The notes: a model not told the origin generated them from the letters alone. Numbered from the stretch's first letter, positions 46,251-59,009 are shown. The stretch: 64,000 bases of DNA from Proteles cristata cristata (GCA_017311185.1 JAESUZ010000982.1:186001-250000), one strand, 5' to 3'. Numbers and translations are program-made.

Positions 46251-47200
46251 CAGTTTTATTTTGTTTTGTTTCATTGTCCTTAGAGTGTTTCTATTTTTGT
46301 TTTCTCCTTGATTCCAGGGAACTATTTTATACTGTGACTTGATTGTTTTAAGTCTTGGCCTTCCTTGGGTCTCAATTGCCTGAAGGTATTGGTGAAGTCT
46401 CTTCATTGTTGTTCAACTTAAACTCCAATAATTATATGGTTTGTGACTTTTTTTTCAGTTCACAGTCCCTCATTAACTCTTCTCTGTGAAGCTTTGTGGA
46501 CTCTTGCTTTACACACATGCATCTTAAGTTTTGACCAATTTTCATTGGTCAACTGAAAACCCTACTCAAACATTTTAGGATCTATTTCTCAAACTACTCT
46601 CCCTTTCTCACATCTCTTTCCTTTTAAGTACTCTGTCCACAATGCCAGCCACATTCTCAAACTCACATTCTCATCTCTGTTTTCCTCAGTTCACCAAGTG
46701 TCTGATACTCTGCTAAGGCTCCAACATCATTTTCCAAAGAAAGTTCTAGCAAAAGTAGTTTTCACCTCCTATTTATTTTTCTTTCAAGGATTGTAGTCTT
46801 TCAAATAGTGTCATTCATTTCCTGAAAACATTGTTTCATATTCTTTGTTCACTTTTATAATTGTTTTGATAGGAGAGCCAAATCTGGAAACATTTATTCT
46901 CTAATGCTTTTATTTTTTTTGAAATTTGCTCAACTTTTGAAATTCCAGAAATATGCATTTACTGTCACAGATGAAAAGATAGACTCAGAATTATTAGAAC
47001 TTTTGCCAACCTCTTCCATATCTCATCTCCTGTTCAAGCTCACCAATGTTAATGATGTAATATGAAACTTTCCTTATCATATCTCATTGTCCTGATGGAC
47101 ACAGACATAATTTTTTTTGACATGGACGTAATTAGAAAAGAATTTGTTTTGTTTTTGTATACAAGTTTAATGTGCACATAACTAAGCAGGTAATTTTTAT
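46251..47200. other. Unassigned AT-rich DNA, possibly L1M 5' region
   Basis: T-rich sequence following the antisense L1M. Some phrases recall L1M 5'UTR, but I cannot confirm. No gene. Confidence 0.4.
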
Positions 47201-47249
47201 CACTAATCAGTGTAAAATGTACATCATTCTTGGGTGATACTTATAGATC

Positions 47250-47560
47250 TCTTGTGTGACTAAATCATAATTCAATTATTTCCTCATGGATAGGAAATTT
47301 AGATTTTTGTCACTACAAAATTCAATAAACATCTTGTTCTTGTTGCTTTTTTTTTCTGTATGCTAGGTTCTTTTATGTGGGATTGCTGGGTCAAATGGGG
47401 AAATATATTTTAATGTATTTTTGGATTACTTTCTGAAAACATATAAGAGATTTTTTTCCACATTTAACAATATAAGAGAATGTTAATTTCCCTGCCTCTT
47501 TGTCAAAATACAAAGTTGAATATATGTCTTTCCTACCAAATTTCCTACCAGTGTTTTTGA
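47250..47560 (-). mobile_element. Ancient L1M ORF2 3' fragment, antisense
   Basis: TTCAATAAACATCTTGTTCTTG, GGGATTGCTGGGTCAAATGGGG and TTAATTTCCCTGCCTCTTTG follow antisense old-L1 ORF2 order. Confidence 0.6.
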
Positions 47561-47569
47561 AATATGTTT

Positions 47570-48877
47570 ACAGAATCTAAGCTTGACTGAGGTAGAATAA
47601 AAGACTGTTCCAAGTATGGTAAATTGTTTTAAATATATACATACATACATACATAGATTTACATAGAGTCCTCCATAGAGACTGAAATCACAAAGATTTT
47701 ATAAGATAGGAAAGGAAAGTGAAACATTAATAAGATTTATCAAGCTTCCTTTTTGTTTTACATGTGCTTGCATTATCCCATTTAATGTTGGAAATGTAAT
47801 TTTGGTGTAAAATTGATTCATTGACATATTTACTTGAGAGTAAACAAGTTTCAGAAAAGATTTGCAGTCATGAGTTAATGACCCATAGTCTCACTGAAAT
47901 TATTTTACCTTCATTTGAATGTCCGTTTAGTAGATACTGATTTTTCCCAAGGTCAGCTGCAATTAATTTGAAGGTACTGCCACTTTGATTAGCAATTTCA
48001 CTGACATCATTAATTACAAATGTCCACCAGCCTGAGAAAGGTTAAATCTACAAATCTATTAGGTTCTGAGGAATAACTTGAGTCTGTTTTATTAATATTT
48101 AGCTTTCTTTTTGTCTTTCTACATGAGAGAATAAAATAATATATGGAATTCTTGAAACCTATGTCAACCACTTCCTTGGTTTAATTTTGAAACTGATCAA
48201 TCAAGCCATGTCAGGGTTTTACCTTTCCCCTGAAGCTCAAAACAGAAGTCATTAAATTTTGTTGTCAGTCAGAAGCAAAGCCAATCTGTCAACAAGTGCA
48301 GATCAGTGAACTTCTCATATGCTTCTCTAAAACTGTAAAAATGGTATTATGTGTTCACACTATAGGTGTCTAACTTATCTGATTCACTGAATTTATTCTT
48401 AGTTTCATATCATGTTGATATCACCTCTTTAGATATAGAATTCAGTATTTCAAGAGCTATAGGTAGTCAGAAACTTGTTATTTCACTTTAAGGTGACAGA
48501 AGAAATGTAATCTCCATTTTAATCACTCTAAATTTAATCTATATATTTTAGACTGAAATATATACTTTAACATTTTTTTGAATGAATAACATTTTATTAT
48601 CTGTGCTATATAGAGAGATAATACATCACACACATAATACACATCACACAGAAAACCAACCAAATAAGTGTTAGCATATCTTTGTTAAACCTTCCAATCA
48701 CCATAGCATTTCCAAGCATTTCTCCAAATTTTCTGAATCATATTGCTTCATAGGCTAAAAGAGTGAAATTAAGATATTGTAGTTTTTTGTAGGAAGAGTT
48801 ACGTGTAAAAGTTTGAAGATAGAGAAACAGACAAGGATGGTCCCTAGAAATGTTTTCTTGATTAAAAGGTAGATGAT
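47570..48877. other. Unique AT-rich DNA
   Basis: A short (ATAC)n run lies at about 47633-47656. No other recognised feature. Confidence 0.5.
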
Positions 48878-48891
48878 GCAGATCAGAAATT

Positions 48892-49128
48892 ATTTATGTA
48901 TTTATGTATTTTTATATTTTATTTATTTTGGAGAGAGAGAGAGAGAGTGTGTGTGTGAGCGGGGGAGGTGTACAGAGAGAAGGGGGAGACAATGATTCTG
49001 AAGCAGGCTCCAGGCTCTGAGCTGTCAGCACAGAGCCTGACACGGGGCTCGAACTCATGAACCACGAGATCATGACCTGAGCCAAAGTCAGATGCTTAAC
49101 CAACTGACCCACCCACACACCCCAAGAA
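48892..49128 (-). mobile_element. CAN-SINE, minus strand
   Basis: Complete reverse-complement SINE with (GA)n/(GT)n tract and head complement ACTGACCCACCCACACACCCC. The TSD is GATCAGAAATT (48881-48891 and 49129-49139). Confidence 0.95.
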
Positions 49129-49139
49129 GATCAGAAATT

Positions 49140-50425
49140 GTATCTACACCATACTCAGGAGGAAAATTAGGTCCCGTGTAGATTTTCCATAAATGAATGG
49201 TACTGATACCAATACCATATTCCAGTCACCAAACCTGCATTAACAATTCTCTAGAGGTTTGGTCAAGGAGCTACTATAAATACACAAGTAACCTACAACT
49301 GTTTCTCAGTTATACACCCCACCAACACATGGCAGTATGCATGTAAAATTAAAAGTAAGCATACTTTTAAGTGAGCAATTTATTGAGACAAGTTTATTTG
49401 TGGCATCAATAAGTTTGGAATTTAATTGACAATTTATTTGTCTGTACTTTTACCCTTAAACATTCAATAGAAGTATTAATAGCACTTTGGAATACTGAAG
49501 GAAGAATGGCACTATCCAAGAATTTGATTTAATGACCAGTAGTCTCCAATTAGTTGGTGATTAATTAAAAAGATTCCTGGCGTAGAATTGAAAGCTATCA
49601 TTGAAACTGAAAGTGTGGTTTTAAACTTAGACTGACTCAAACAAGTATGAACTAAACTCTTATAAAAAATGTTTCAAAATACAATGATATCCTAAGTAAC
49701 ACACTTTGATTAAATTAAAAATATATATTTATTTATATTATACATATAATATGTAAGTATAAGTCTATACTTACGCAGACCTATGGAAATATTTAGATAC
49801 GAGAAAATGTGCTATATTGGGTAGTCCTCTTTGTTTACAAGACATTTTCTTTGATAGTGTAAATAGCAATTTACTCATTCAGTTGAAAAGTGACGAAATT
49901 AGAATCCTTTCCATGGAATTTACAGTATAGATTAGATCATGTATAGATTCTGAAAATGGCTATTAATAATTCCACCCTTCCCTGTACACACATACTTGTG
50001 TCTCCTCTCATCAAGAAGTAAAGTCTATTTCTCTCCACATAAACTTTGCCTGGGCTTCTGACCTGCTTCGACAGACCCCTCCCCAATGTAAATGTAAAAG
50101 AAAGCATAGATATAGTGGAAAGCAAAATAAACTTTCCTGCAGACTGGAATACAAAAGCAGCTCACAGGAATAGTAAAGAGGAAAAGCTTCACTTTATTCT
50201 GATTTTCACTGATATATAAGCCTCTCAAAGACTTTTAAATTGTCATTCCTAACGTGTCACATAGTGGACTATAATTGCTTAGCTTAACAGCATTTATCAA
50301 TAACTTACGTGCATTACGTAGATTTTATCTATATGCTTTTCAGAGCAGGGACTTTTATTGGCACTGTATTTATTATCAATGTGATTGATAGTACATGCTG
50401 AATAAAGATTTTTTTTTAAACTGGG
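49140..50425. other. Unique AT-rich DNA, no feature seen
   Basis: No repeat or gene recognised. Confidence 0.5.
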
Positions 50426-50429
50426 AGAA

Positions 50430-50860
50430 GATAATATATAACAAAGAATTAAGATCCATATTATAAAAAGAACTCAAAATCAATAAAATATAAAACTATA
50501 TAGAACTGACAAAATATATACAATCAGGCACTTAACAAAATAGGGAAACTAAATTCTCAATAAATAAAGGACTGTGTCTTATTTGACATAAGAGAACTTA
50601 GGACAAATAGATACAATCAATGACCAGAAACATCATTTCATACCCATAAGATGTGAAATATCAAAAAATCTAACCATATTAAATATTTGGAATGATATAG
50701 GGGAAGAGAAACTACCAAACACTCTTTAGAAAAAATAACTTACTTGAAAATCTTTGGTGAACAATGGTAGTGTCTCATAAACATATATAAATTCTAAGAT
50801 CCAGTAATTCCACATTAGTGGAAAAAATTCTTATATGTATGAACAAAGAGACATAGATGG
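50430..50860 (+). mobile_element. Ancient L1M ORF2 3' fragment, sense
   Basis: AAAAAGAACTCAAAATCAATA, CATTTCATACCCATAAGATG, GATCCAGTAATTCCACATTAG and TATGTATGAACAAAGAGACAT follow the order of old L1 ORF2 3' sequence on the plus strand. Divergence is high. Confidence 0.6.
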
Positions 50861-51222
50861 ATAGACTGAGTAATATATAAAAATATGGGATTTGAAAATG
50901 GGGAAAAGCAAACTTTAAAGTCACATATATATGTGTATGTATATGTATGTTTATATATGGTAGTGCTATTAATATGTATTAAATTAAAAATTAAGGTACT
51001 CTATATAATTTAAGTATAGACATAAATGAGTATAGCTAAAGTTAATGTGATCATTTCCTTTTATGAACAAAGATAAGTGTGGCCCTGGGACAGGAATTTA
51101 AGGGTTTAAACTTTGTGTAATTATTTCTCATTTATATAAAAATATTTGGTTGGTGGATCCATCGGCATTTGTCATACTAGTGCCTTTATTTTTCTCTATT
51201 ATTTTAAGAAACATAATCCATT

Positions 51223-51443
51223 GAGGGCATCTTGGTTGTACAGTAGGCTAGACATCTGACTCTTGATCTCGGTTCAGGTCATGATCTCACAGTTCGTGAT
51301 TTTGAGCCCCACATTAGTCTCTGCACTGATGACGTGGAGCCTCCTTGAGATTCTGTCTCTTTCTACCCTCCCATGCTTGTGCATGCATGCATGTGCGTGT
51401 ATGTGTATGCTCTCTCAAAATAAATAAACTAGAATAAATGAAA
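51223..51443 (+). mobile_element. Older CAN-SINE
   Basis: Diverged head GAGGGCATCTTGGTTGTACAG, 'GGTTCAGGTCATGATCTCAC', a TG/TGCA-rich tract in place of pure CT (GTGCATGCATGCATGTGCG), and an AAATAAAC tail. A perfect 17-bp TSD, AAGAAACATAATCCATT, lies at 51206-51222 and 51444-51460. Confidence 0.95.
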
Positions 51444-51460
51444 AAGAAACATAATCCATT

Positions 51461-52042
51461 ATATATAGTATATATTTTGCTAATTGCAAAGTATGTGATC
51501 TGCTATACTACATAATCCCTAATTTAGATAAAAGTCTATAGAGCCTTAATCCAAAAAGAGAAAGGAAGTACACAAAATTCTACCTATTGCAGTGAGGTTT
51601 GAAAAACATGACTTCATTCATGGAAATATCATAACGCAAAATCAGAATGAATATCCTAACACAGAGTCAACCTGTAGAAAACTTTGCATGGATAATCACT
51701 AAACTGGTTGTCACGACTTCACCTCTGCATCTTGGATGGACTGTTTTATCCCACCTTCTATCATTTTAGACACATACTCTACAAAATAACCATCACTGTT
51801 GGGTTATCTCACAGTATATGGAAAACAAAATTAGGTCGCACGTCAGTGGATTCACAGACTCATTCCAATATACTCTGGTGACCTCCTGAAATATATAAAT
51901 ACAATATTTATTGTTAACTAAAATGTTTAACTTTCAGAAAAGTAGTCACTTTCTTACGTTTTTAATATGCTTACGTCTTGATTTATTTTTTAACAAATAA
52001 TCTTCAAAACAACCATTATGCTTAAAGGACATTTCCCAATTT
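51461..52042. other. Unique AT-rich DNA, no feature seen
   Basis: No repeat or gene recognised. Confidence 0.5.
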
Positions 52043-52059
52043 AAAGCATTTTTTTCTTA

Positions 52060-52286
52060 AAAAAAATTTTTTTTAATGTTTTACTTATTTCTGAGAGAGA
52101 CAGCGTGAGCAGGGGGAGGGGGGGAGAGAAAGTTCAGAGAGAGAGGGAGACACAGAATCTGAAACAGGCTCCAGGCTCTGAGCTAGCCGTCAGCACAGAG
52201 CCCGATGTGGGCTCGAACCCAAGAACTGTGAGGTCATGACCTGAACCAAACCAGACACTTAACCGACTGAGCCACCCAGGCTCCCC
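52060..52286 (-). mobile_element. CAN-SINE, minus strand
   Basis: Complete reverse-complement SINE with a G-rich interruption (GGGGGAGGGGGGGAG) in the GA tract. The TSD is AAAGCATTTTTTTCTTA (52043-52059) and AAGGCATTTTTTTCTTA (52287-52303). Confidence 0.96.
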
Positions 52287-52303
52287 AAGGCATTTTTTTC
52301 TTA

Positions 52304-53444
52304 TAAAATCATTGCATATTATCCTAAGGGAGAACATTTGCATCACAGGTTTCCATCTGGATTGATCTCCACCTATATGTCAAAACAAGTGTATTGAATT
52401 TAAATTTATAAAAAAAAATTATTCTCTGATCATAAAGAGGTATTTAGATGTTATATGATGACTTAAACATTGCAATTTGGACTATAAAAATAATACAAAA
52501 GAAGAACATATTTACATGAAAAATTTCTCTTGATATTGTCTTCTAGGGGAAAAGGAACAAAGTTAATAAGAGTTCACTTTGATATGCTGATCAAAGCCAA
52601 AGATCAAGTAGGTGTGGTATGTTCATGCTTCTCAATTGTCCTCTCTTGGAAGTGTAAATTAAACTATTTCCAGGCTGGCATGACACCCAAGTTTAGAGAT
52701 TTCTCTATGCCTACAACTGGTTCATGAGCCACTTTGCATTCACTCCAGGCTAGCTGGTATTTCTGAAGCCTTTTGAGCCTTCCACATTCCAGGAAGCAGA
52801 GGTAAAGTTTAGATTACATTTACATTTCTAAAAAGCTATCTTGGCTGCATAAAATTTTCTGAATATTTCTAAAGCATTTTATGGAAAAACTATTCTGTGG
52901 GTCCTTTGGAATCTGTACTATACAAATGTAAGAAATTTTAATAGTCACTGCCCAGGTCCAGTGTGTCTAGTTTGATTTTGATCAGTAATCTACATACTGT
53001 GAAAGAAAAGCTGTAATTCAGTATGTGGGTACAGGTTCATCCATGGCAAATGTAAAGTAACTCACAGAATTTATTTGAGCCATAAGAGATCAATGAAATA
53101 ACAGAGTATGAAAAGGTTTCATAGTTTCCAAACAAATTTAAACTGTATTTTATATCTCCTATCAGTGTGTTTTCTTTTGCTGAATAGATGTCAGAGTACC
53201 TCTCTTTATCACAGATTTTCTTATTGTCTTCTGATTACAGTACACTCTCTTATTGTTTCATTAAAAATTTCATCATTCTGTTGTTCATGATAACTAGCTA
53301 TGCACCAGCTAGTCTACCTATAATGTGCTTTTCTTGTCATTAATCGAACAAATTCCACATAGAGGATCTTCATCATCTAGCAACTCCAAAAGTTTTGCAA
53401 CATTGAGTCTTCTTTGAGCTAATCTCAAAAAAAATGAGCAAATA
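52304..53444. other. Unique AT-rich DNA, no feature seen
   Basis: No repeat or gene recognised with confidence. Confidence 0.5.
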
Positions 53445-53446
53445 TA

Positions 53447-54266
53447 TGGGCATACCTCATTTTATTGTGTTTCCCCAGTACTTTATTATTAATTAATCAA
53501 TTAATTAATTTTACAATTTGAATGCTTGTGTGATCCTGTGTCCAGCAAGTCCTTCAGCACCATTTTTTTTCCAAGAGTGTTTGCTCACTTCATGTCTCTA
53601 TGTCACAGTTTGTAATTCTTGTAAAGTTTCACCTTTTCATGATTATTATATTTGTTATGATGATCTGTGATTATTGATCTTTGTTAACACTGTAATTCTT
53701 TCAGGGTTCCAAGAACCATACCATATAAGATAGTGAAGTTAATTGATAAATGTATATGTACTGACTATTACATCTAACAACCGTTCCTCCATCTTTTTCC
53801 CTCTTTAGGGGCTTTCCTAACTCCCTCAGATACAACAGGGAAACTAGACCATCTAATACTCTGCAGTGGCCTCAAAGTATTCAAGTGAAAGGAAGAGTCA
53901 ATTGATGGGGCAAGCTTCATTGTTGTGTTGTAAGGAAATTGCCACAGTTAGTTACTCCAACCTTCAGCAACTACTCCCCTATCAGTCAGCAGCCGTCAAA
54001 TTCAAGGGCAAGTCTTTCAACCAGCAAAAAATTACAACTCTTTTAGAGTTCAGATGATAGTTAGCATTTTTTTTTGCAGTAAAACTTTTGTTAACTAACA
54101 GATGTATATATTTTTAGACATACTATTGCACGCTTAATGGACTATAGTAAAGTGTATAACTTTTATATGCACTGAGAAACCAAAAAATTCTTTTGACTTT
54201 GTTGTGATATTCACTTTATTCCAGTGGTCTGGAACTGAACCCACATTAACTCCAAGCTAGGTCTCT
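53447..54266 (+). mobile_element. Tigger1-type DNA transposon, internally deleted
   Basis: TcMar-Tigger family. The left end GGGCATACCTCATTTTATTG is followed by the Tigger1 5' non-coding region (TCCAGCAAGTCCTTCAGCACC, TGTCTCTATGTCACAGTTTG). It then continues directly into the transposase 3' end (CAATTGATGGGGCAAGCTTC) and 3' region (GCACTTAATAG-like GCACGCTTAATGGACTATAG, AACCAAAAAATTCTTTTGAC). TA dinucleotides at 53445-53446 and 54267-54268 fit the TA target duplication. About 820 bp against roughly 2.4 kb for the full element. I recall a carnivoran non-autonomous Tigger1a derivative of this kind. Confidence 0.88.
53866..54057 (+). pseudogene. Transposase remnant, first codons fused to C-terminus
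   Basis: A 63-codon frame starts MASKYSSERKS, the N-terminus of a Tigger1 transposase, and runs straight into C-terminal sequence (ISQQPS-like YQSAAV region). The DNA-binding and catalytic DDE domains are absent, so it could not transpose by itself. Confidence 0.75.
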
Positions 54267-55991
54267 ATAAAGTTATAGTTGTCTAACTCAAAATATCTGA
54301 AGTACTGAATGCCTCAGTTTTTAAAGTCATTTGCTAATACAAATCAGTCTCTAGTTTATTCTTGCTATAAATTTGAGTATCCAGTAATTTCCATGAAAAC
54401 AGTCAAATCCTTTTTTTAAAAATTAAAATTTGTCTTTCTTTTATACTTTATTCTCAAGTTGACTTCCATATAACACCCAGTGCTCATCCCCACAAGTGCC
54501 CTCCTCCATGTCCATCACTCTCCCTTCCCTACTCCCCCACCCAATCAGCCCTCAGTTTGTTCTGAGCATTTAAGAGTCTCTCATGTTTTGCCTCCCTCCC
54601 TCTCCCCCACTATTTTTCCCCTTCTTCTCCCCCATGGTCCTCCGTTAAGTTCCTCCCAATCCACATATATGTGAAAACATAAGGTATCTGTCCTCTGCCT
54701 GACTTATTTTGCTCAGCATAAAACCCTCAAGGTCCATCCATGTTGCTACACATGGCCAGATTTCATTGTTTCTCATTGCCATGTAGTATTCCATGGTATA
54801 GATAAACCACATCTTCTTGATCCATTCATCTGTTGATGGACACTTAGGCTCTTTCCATGTTTTAGCTATTGTGGAGAGTGCTGCTATGAACATTGGGGTA
54901 CATGTGCTCCTATGCATTAGCATTCCTGTATCCCTTGGGTAAATTCCTAGCAGTGCTATTGCTGGGTCATAGGGGAGTTCTATTGTTAATTTTTTGAGGA
55001 ACCTCCACACTGTTTTCCAGAGGGGTTGTACCAGTTTACATTTCCACTAACGGTGTACAAGGGTGAGGGTGCCCATTTCTCCACATTCTCACCAGCATCT
55101 AGAGTTCTCTGATTTGATCATTTTAGCCACTCTGACCGGCATGAGGTGGTATCTCAGTGTGGTTTTGATTTGTATTTCCCTGATGAGGAGTGATGCTGAG
55201 CATCATTTCATGTGTCTGTTGGCCATCTGGATGTCCTCTTTGGAGAAGTGTCTGTTCATATCTTCTGCCCATTTCTTCACTGGGTTGTTTGTGTTTCAGG
55301 TGTGGAGTTTGGTGAGTTCCTTATAGGTTCTGGATACTAGCCCTTTATCTGATATGTCATTTGCAACTATCTTTTCCCATTCCATCAGTTACCTATTAGT
55401 TTTACTGATTGTTTCCTTTGCTGTGCAGAAGCTTTTAATCTTGATGAGGTCCCAATAGTTCATTTTTGCTCTTGATTCCCTTGTCTTTGAGAATGTGTCA
55501 AGTAAGAAATTGCTGCTGTGGTTGAGGTCAAGGAGGTTGTTTCCTGCTCTCTCCTCTAGGGTTTTGATTGGTTTCTGTCTCATATTCAGGTCCTTAATCC
55601 ACTTTGAGTTTAATTTTGTGTATGGTGTGAGAAAGTGGTCTAGTTTCATTCTTCTGCATATTGTTGTCCAGTTCTCCCAGCACCATCTGTTAAAGATGCT
55701 GCTTTTTCCCATTGGATACTCTTTCCTGCTTTGACAAAGATTAGTTAGATGTACATTTGTGGGTCCAATTCTGAGTTCTGTATTCTTTTCCTCTGGTCGA
55801 TGTGTTTGTTTTTGTGCCAATACCATACTGTCTTGGTGATTACAGCTTTGTAGTAGAGGCTAAAGTCTTGGATGGTGATGCCTCACATTTTGGTTTTCTT
55901 CTTCAATATTGCTTTGGCTATTTGGGGTCTTTGGTGGTTCCATACAAATTTTAGTATAGTTTGTTCTAGCATTGAGAAGAATGCTGGTGTA

Positions 55992-56212
55992 TTTTTTTTT
56001 TAATATTTTTTTTATTTATTTCTAGGAGAGAGAGAGACAGCATTAGCAGGGGAGGGTCAGAGAGAGAGGGAGGTACAGAATCTGAAACAGGCTCCAGGCT
56101 CTGAGCTGGCAGTCAGCACAGAGCCCAATGCGGGGCTCAAACCCACGAAACTCGAGATCATGACCTAAGTGAAAGTCGGACGCTTAACCTACTAAGCCAC
56201 CCAGGCTCCTCT
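55992..56212 (-). mobile_element. Young-subfamily CAN-SINE inside L1 ORF2
   Basis: Carries the subfamily marks (complement) ACCTAAGTGAAAGTCGGACG, GGCAGTCAGCACAG and CTAGGAGAGAGAG. The TSD is AGAATGCTGGTGTA (55978-55991) and AGAATGCTGATGTA (56213-56226) within ORF2. Confidence 0.96.
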
Positions 56213-58636
56213 AGAATGCTGATGTAATTTTGATTGAGATTGCATTAAATGTGTAAATTGCTTTGGGAGTAATAACATTTTAACAATATGTATTTTTCTG
56301 ATCCATGAGCATGGAATGTTTTTCCATTTCTTTGTTTCTTCTTCAATTTCCTTCATAAGTTTTCTGTAGTTTTCATTATACAGATCTCTTATATCTTTTT
56401 AGGTCTATTCCTAAGTATTTTATGTTTCGTTGTTCAATTGTGAATGGGCTCAGTTTCTTGATTTCTCTTTTTGTTGCTTCATTAGCGGTATATAAAAATG
56501 CAACCGATTTCTGTATGTTGATTTTGTACCCTGCAACTTTGCTGAATTCTTGGATCAGTTCTAGTAGGCTTCTGGTGGAGTCTGTAGAGTTTTCTATGTA
56601 GAGTATCATGTTGTCAGCAAAAAGTGAACGTTTGACTTCTTCTTTGCCAATTCTGATGCTTTTTATTTCCTTTTGTTGTCTGATTACTGATGCTAGGACA
56701 TCCAGCACTATGTTAATCAACAGTGATGAGAGTGGACATCCCTGCCATGTTCCTGATTGCAGTGGGAATGCTCTCCGTTTTTCCCCATTGAGCATGGTGT
56801 TAGCTGAGGGCTTCTCATAAATGGCCTCTGTGATGTTTAAGTGAGTTCCTTCTATCCCATCTCTCTTGAAGGTCGTGATTAAGAAGGGATGCTGTATTTT
56901 GTCAAATGCTTTTTCTGCATCTATAGACATGATCATATGGTTTTTATCTTTTCTTTTGTTAATGTGATGTATCACATTGATCGATTTGCAAATATTGAAT
57001 GAGCCCTGTAACCCAGGAATGAATCCCACTTGATCATGGTGGATAATCCTCGTTATGTGCTGTTGAATTCGATTTGCAAGCATCTTGTTGAGGATTTTTG
57101 CATCATTTTCATCAAGGATATTGGCCTGTAGTTTTCTTTTTTTGCTGAGACTCTGTTTGGCATGGGAATCAATGTAATGCTGGCTTTGTAGAATGAGTCT
57201 GGAAGTTTTCCTTCCATTTCTTTTTCTTTTTTTGGAATAGCTTGAGGAGGATGGGTATTAACTCTGATTTAAATGTCTCATAGAATTCCCCAGGGAGGCC
57301 ATTTGGCCCAGGGCTCTTATTTGTTTGGAGATTTTTGATAACTGATTCAATTTCTTCACTAGTTTTGGATCTGTTCAGATTTTCTATCTCTTCCTGTGTG
57401 AATTTTGGTAGTATGTACGTGTGTTTCGGAATTTGTCCATTTCTTCTAAATTGTCCAATTTGTTGGCATATAATTTTTCATAGTATTCCCTGATAAATGC
57501 TTGTATTTCTGAGGGGTTGGTTGTAATAAGTCCATTTTCATTCATTATTTTGTCTATTTGAGTGTTCTCTCTTTTCTTTTTGAGAAGCCTGGCTAGAGGC
57601 TTATCAATTTTGTTTATTTTTTCAAAAAACCAACTTTTGGTTTCATTGATCTGTTAAACTGTTTTTTTCAGATTCTATATTGTTTATTTCTTCCCTGATT
57701 TTTATTATGTCTCTTCTCCTACTGGGTTTGGGGTGCTCTTGTTGCTCTCCATCTAGTTCCTTTAGGTGTGTTGTTAGATTTTTTATTTGCGCTTTTTCTA
57801 ATTTTTGAAATAGGCCTGGAGTGCAATGTACTTTCCTCTTAGGACTGCCTTTGTGGCATCCCATAGAGTTTGAGTTGTATTTTCATTTTCATTTGTTTCC
57901 ATATATTTTTAAATTTCTTCTGTAATATCCTGATTGGCCAACCCTGATTGAACCTTTAGCAGGGTGTTCTTTAATCTCCATATTTTTGGAGGTTTTCCAG
58001 ACTTTCCCTGCAATTGATTTCAAGTTTCAAAGCATTGTGATCTGAAAGTGTACCTGGTATGATCTCAATTCTTTTATATTTATTGAGGGCTGCTTTGTGA
58101 CCCAGTATGTGATGTCTTGGAGAATGTGCCACACGCACTTAAGAAGAAAGTGAATTCCATGCCCTCAGGATGTAGAGTTCGAAATATAGCTGTCAAATCC
58201 ATCTATTCCAATGTGTCATTGAAGTCCATTGTTTCTTTAGTATTTTCTGTCTAGTTGATCTATCCATTGCTGTAAGTGGAGCATTAAAGTCCCCTACTAT
58301 TAGCACATTCTTATCCATAAGATTGTTTCTGTTTGTGATTGTTTTATGTATTTGGGTGCTTCCTTATTTGGTGTATATACACTTATAATTGTTAGCTTTT
58401 CCTGATGAATAGACCCTTAATTATTATATAATGCCCTTTATCCCTTGTTACTGAAGTCCAGTTTGTCTGATATAAGTATGACTATTCCAGCTTTCTTTTG
58501 ATTTCCAGCAGCTTGAAATATATTTCTCCATCCCCTTAATTTAAATCTGAAGGTGTCCTCAGGCCTAAAATGAGTCTCTTGTAGACAGAAAATAGATGAT
58601 TTTTTTTAAAGCCATTTTGCTATCCTATGTCTTTTT

Positions 58637-58855
58637 CTTTTTCTTTTTTTAATGTTTTATTTATTTCTAGAGAGAGAGAGAGACAGCGTGAGCAGGGGAG
58701 GGTCAGAGAGAGAGGGAGTCACGGACTGAAACAGGCTCCAGGCTCTGAGCTGGCAGTCAGCACAGAGCCCGACGCGGGGGTCGAACCCACGAACCGCGAG
58801 ATGATGACCTAAGCGAAAGTCGGACGCTTAACCGACTAAGCCACCCAGGCGCCCC
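58637..58855 (-). mobile_element. Young-subfamily CAN-SINE inside L1 endonuclease region
   Basis: Very well preserved copy: CpGs kept in CCGACGCGGGGGTCGAACCC and CGAACCGCGAG. The TSD is TGCTATCCTATGTCTTTTT (58618-58636) and TGCTATCATATGTCTTTT (58856-58873). Confidence 0.97.
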
Positions 58856-59009
58856 TGCTATCATATGTCTTTTGACATAGGAGCATTTAGTCCATTTGCA
58901 TTCAGTATTATTATTGAAAACTATGGGTTTAGAGTCATTGTGTTCTTTGTAGGCATGTTGGGGTGGTATCTCTGTATCTTGTGTTCCTTGCAACATTTCC
59001 CTCATAGAG

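Larger units (their letters stand above)
54640..58930 (-). pseudogene. L1 ORF2 remnant, split by two SINEs
   Basis: Minus-strand blocks: RT core at 56376-57083 (235 codons; [36 protein letters not shown]), region downstream of RT at 55389-55826 (WCWENWTTICRRMKLD), and the C-terminal block at 54645-55010 (IAALSTIAKTWKEPKCPS, EWIKKMW). The RT active site reads FADN at 56610-56621 instead of FADD, a lost catalytic aspartate. SINEs at 55992-56212 and 58637-58855 interrupt the frame, the latter in the endonuclease part. Confidence 0.92.
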
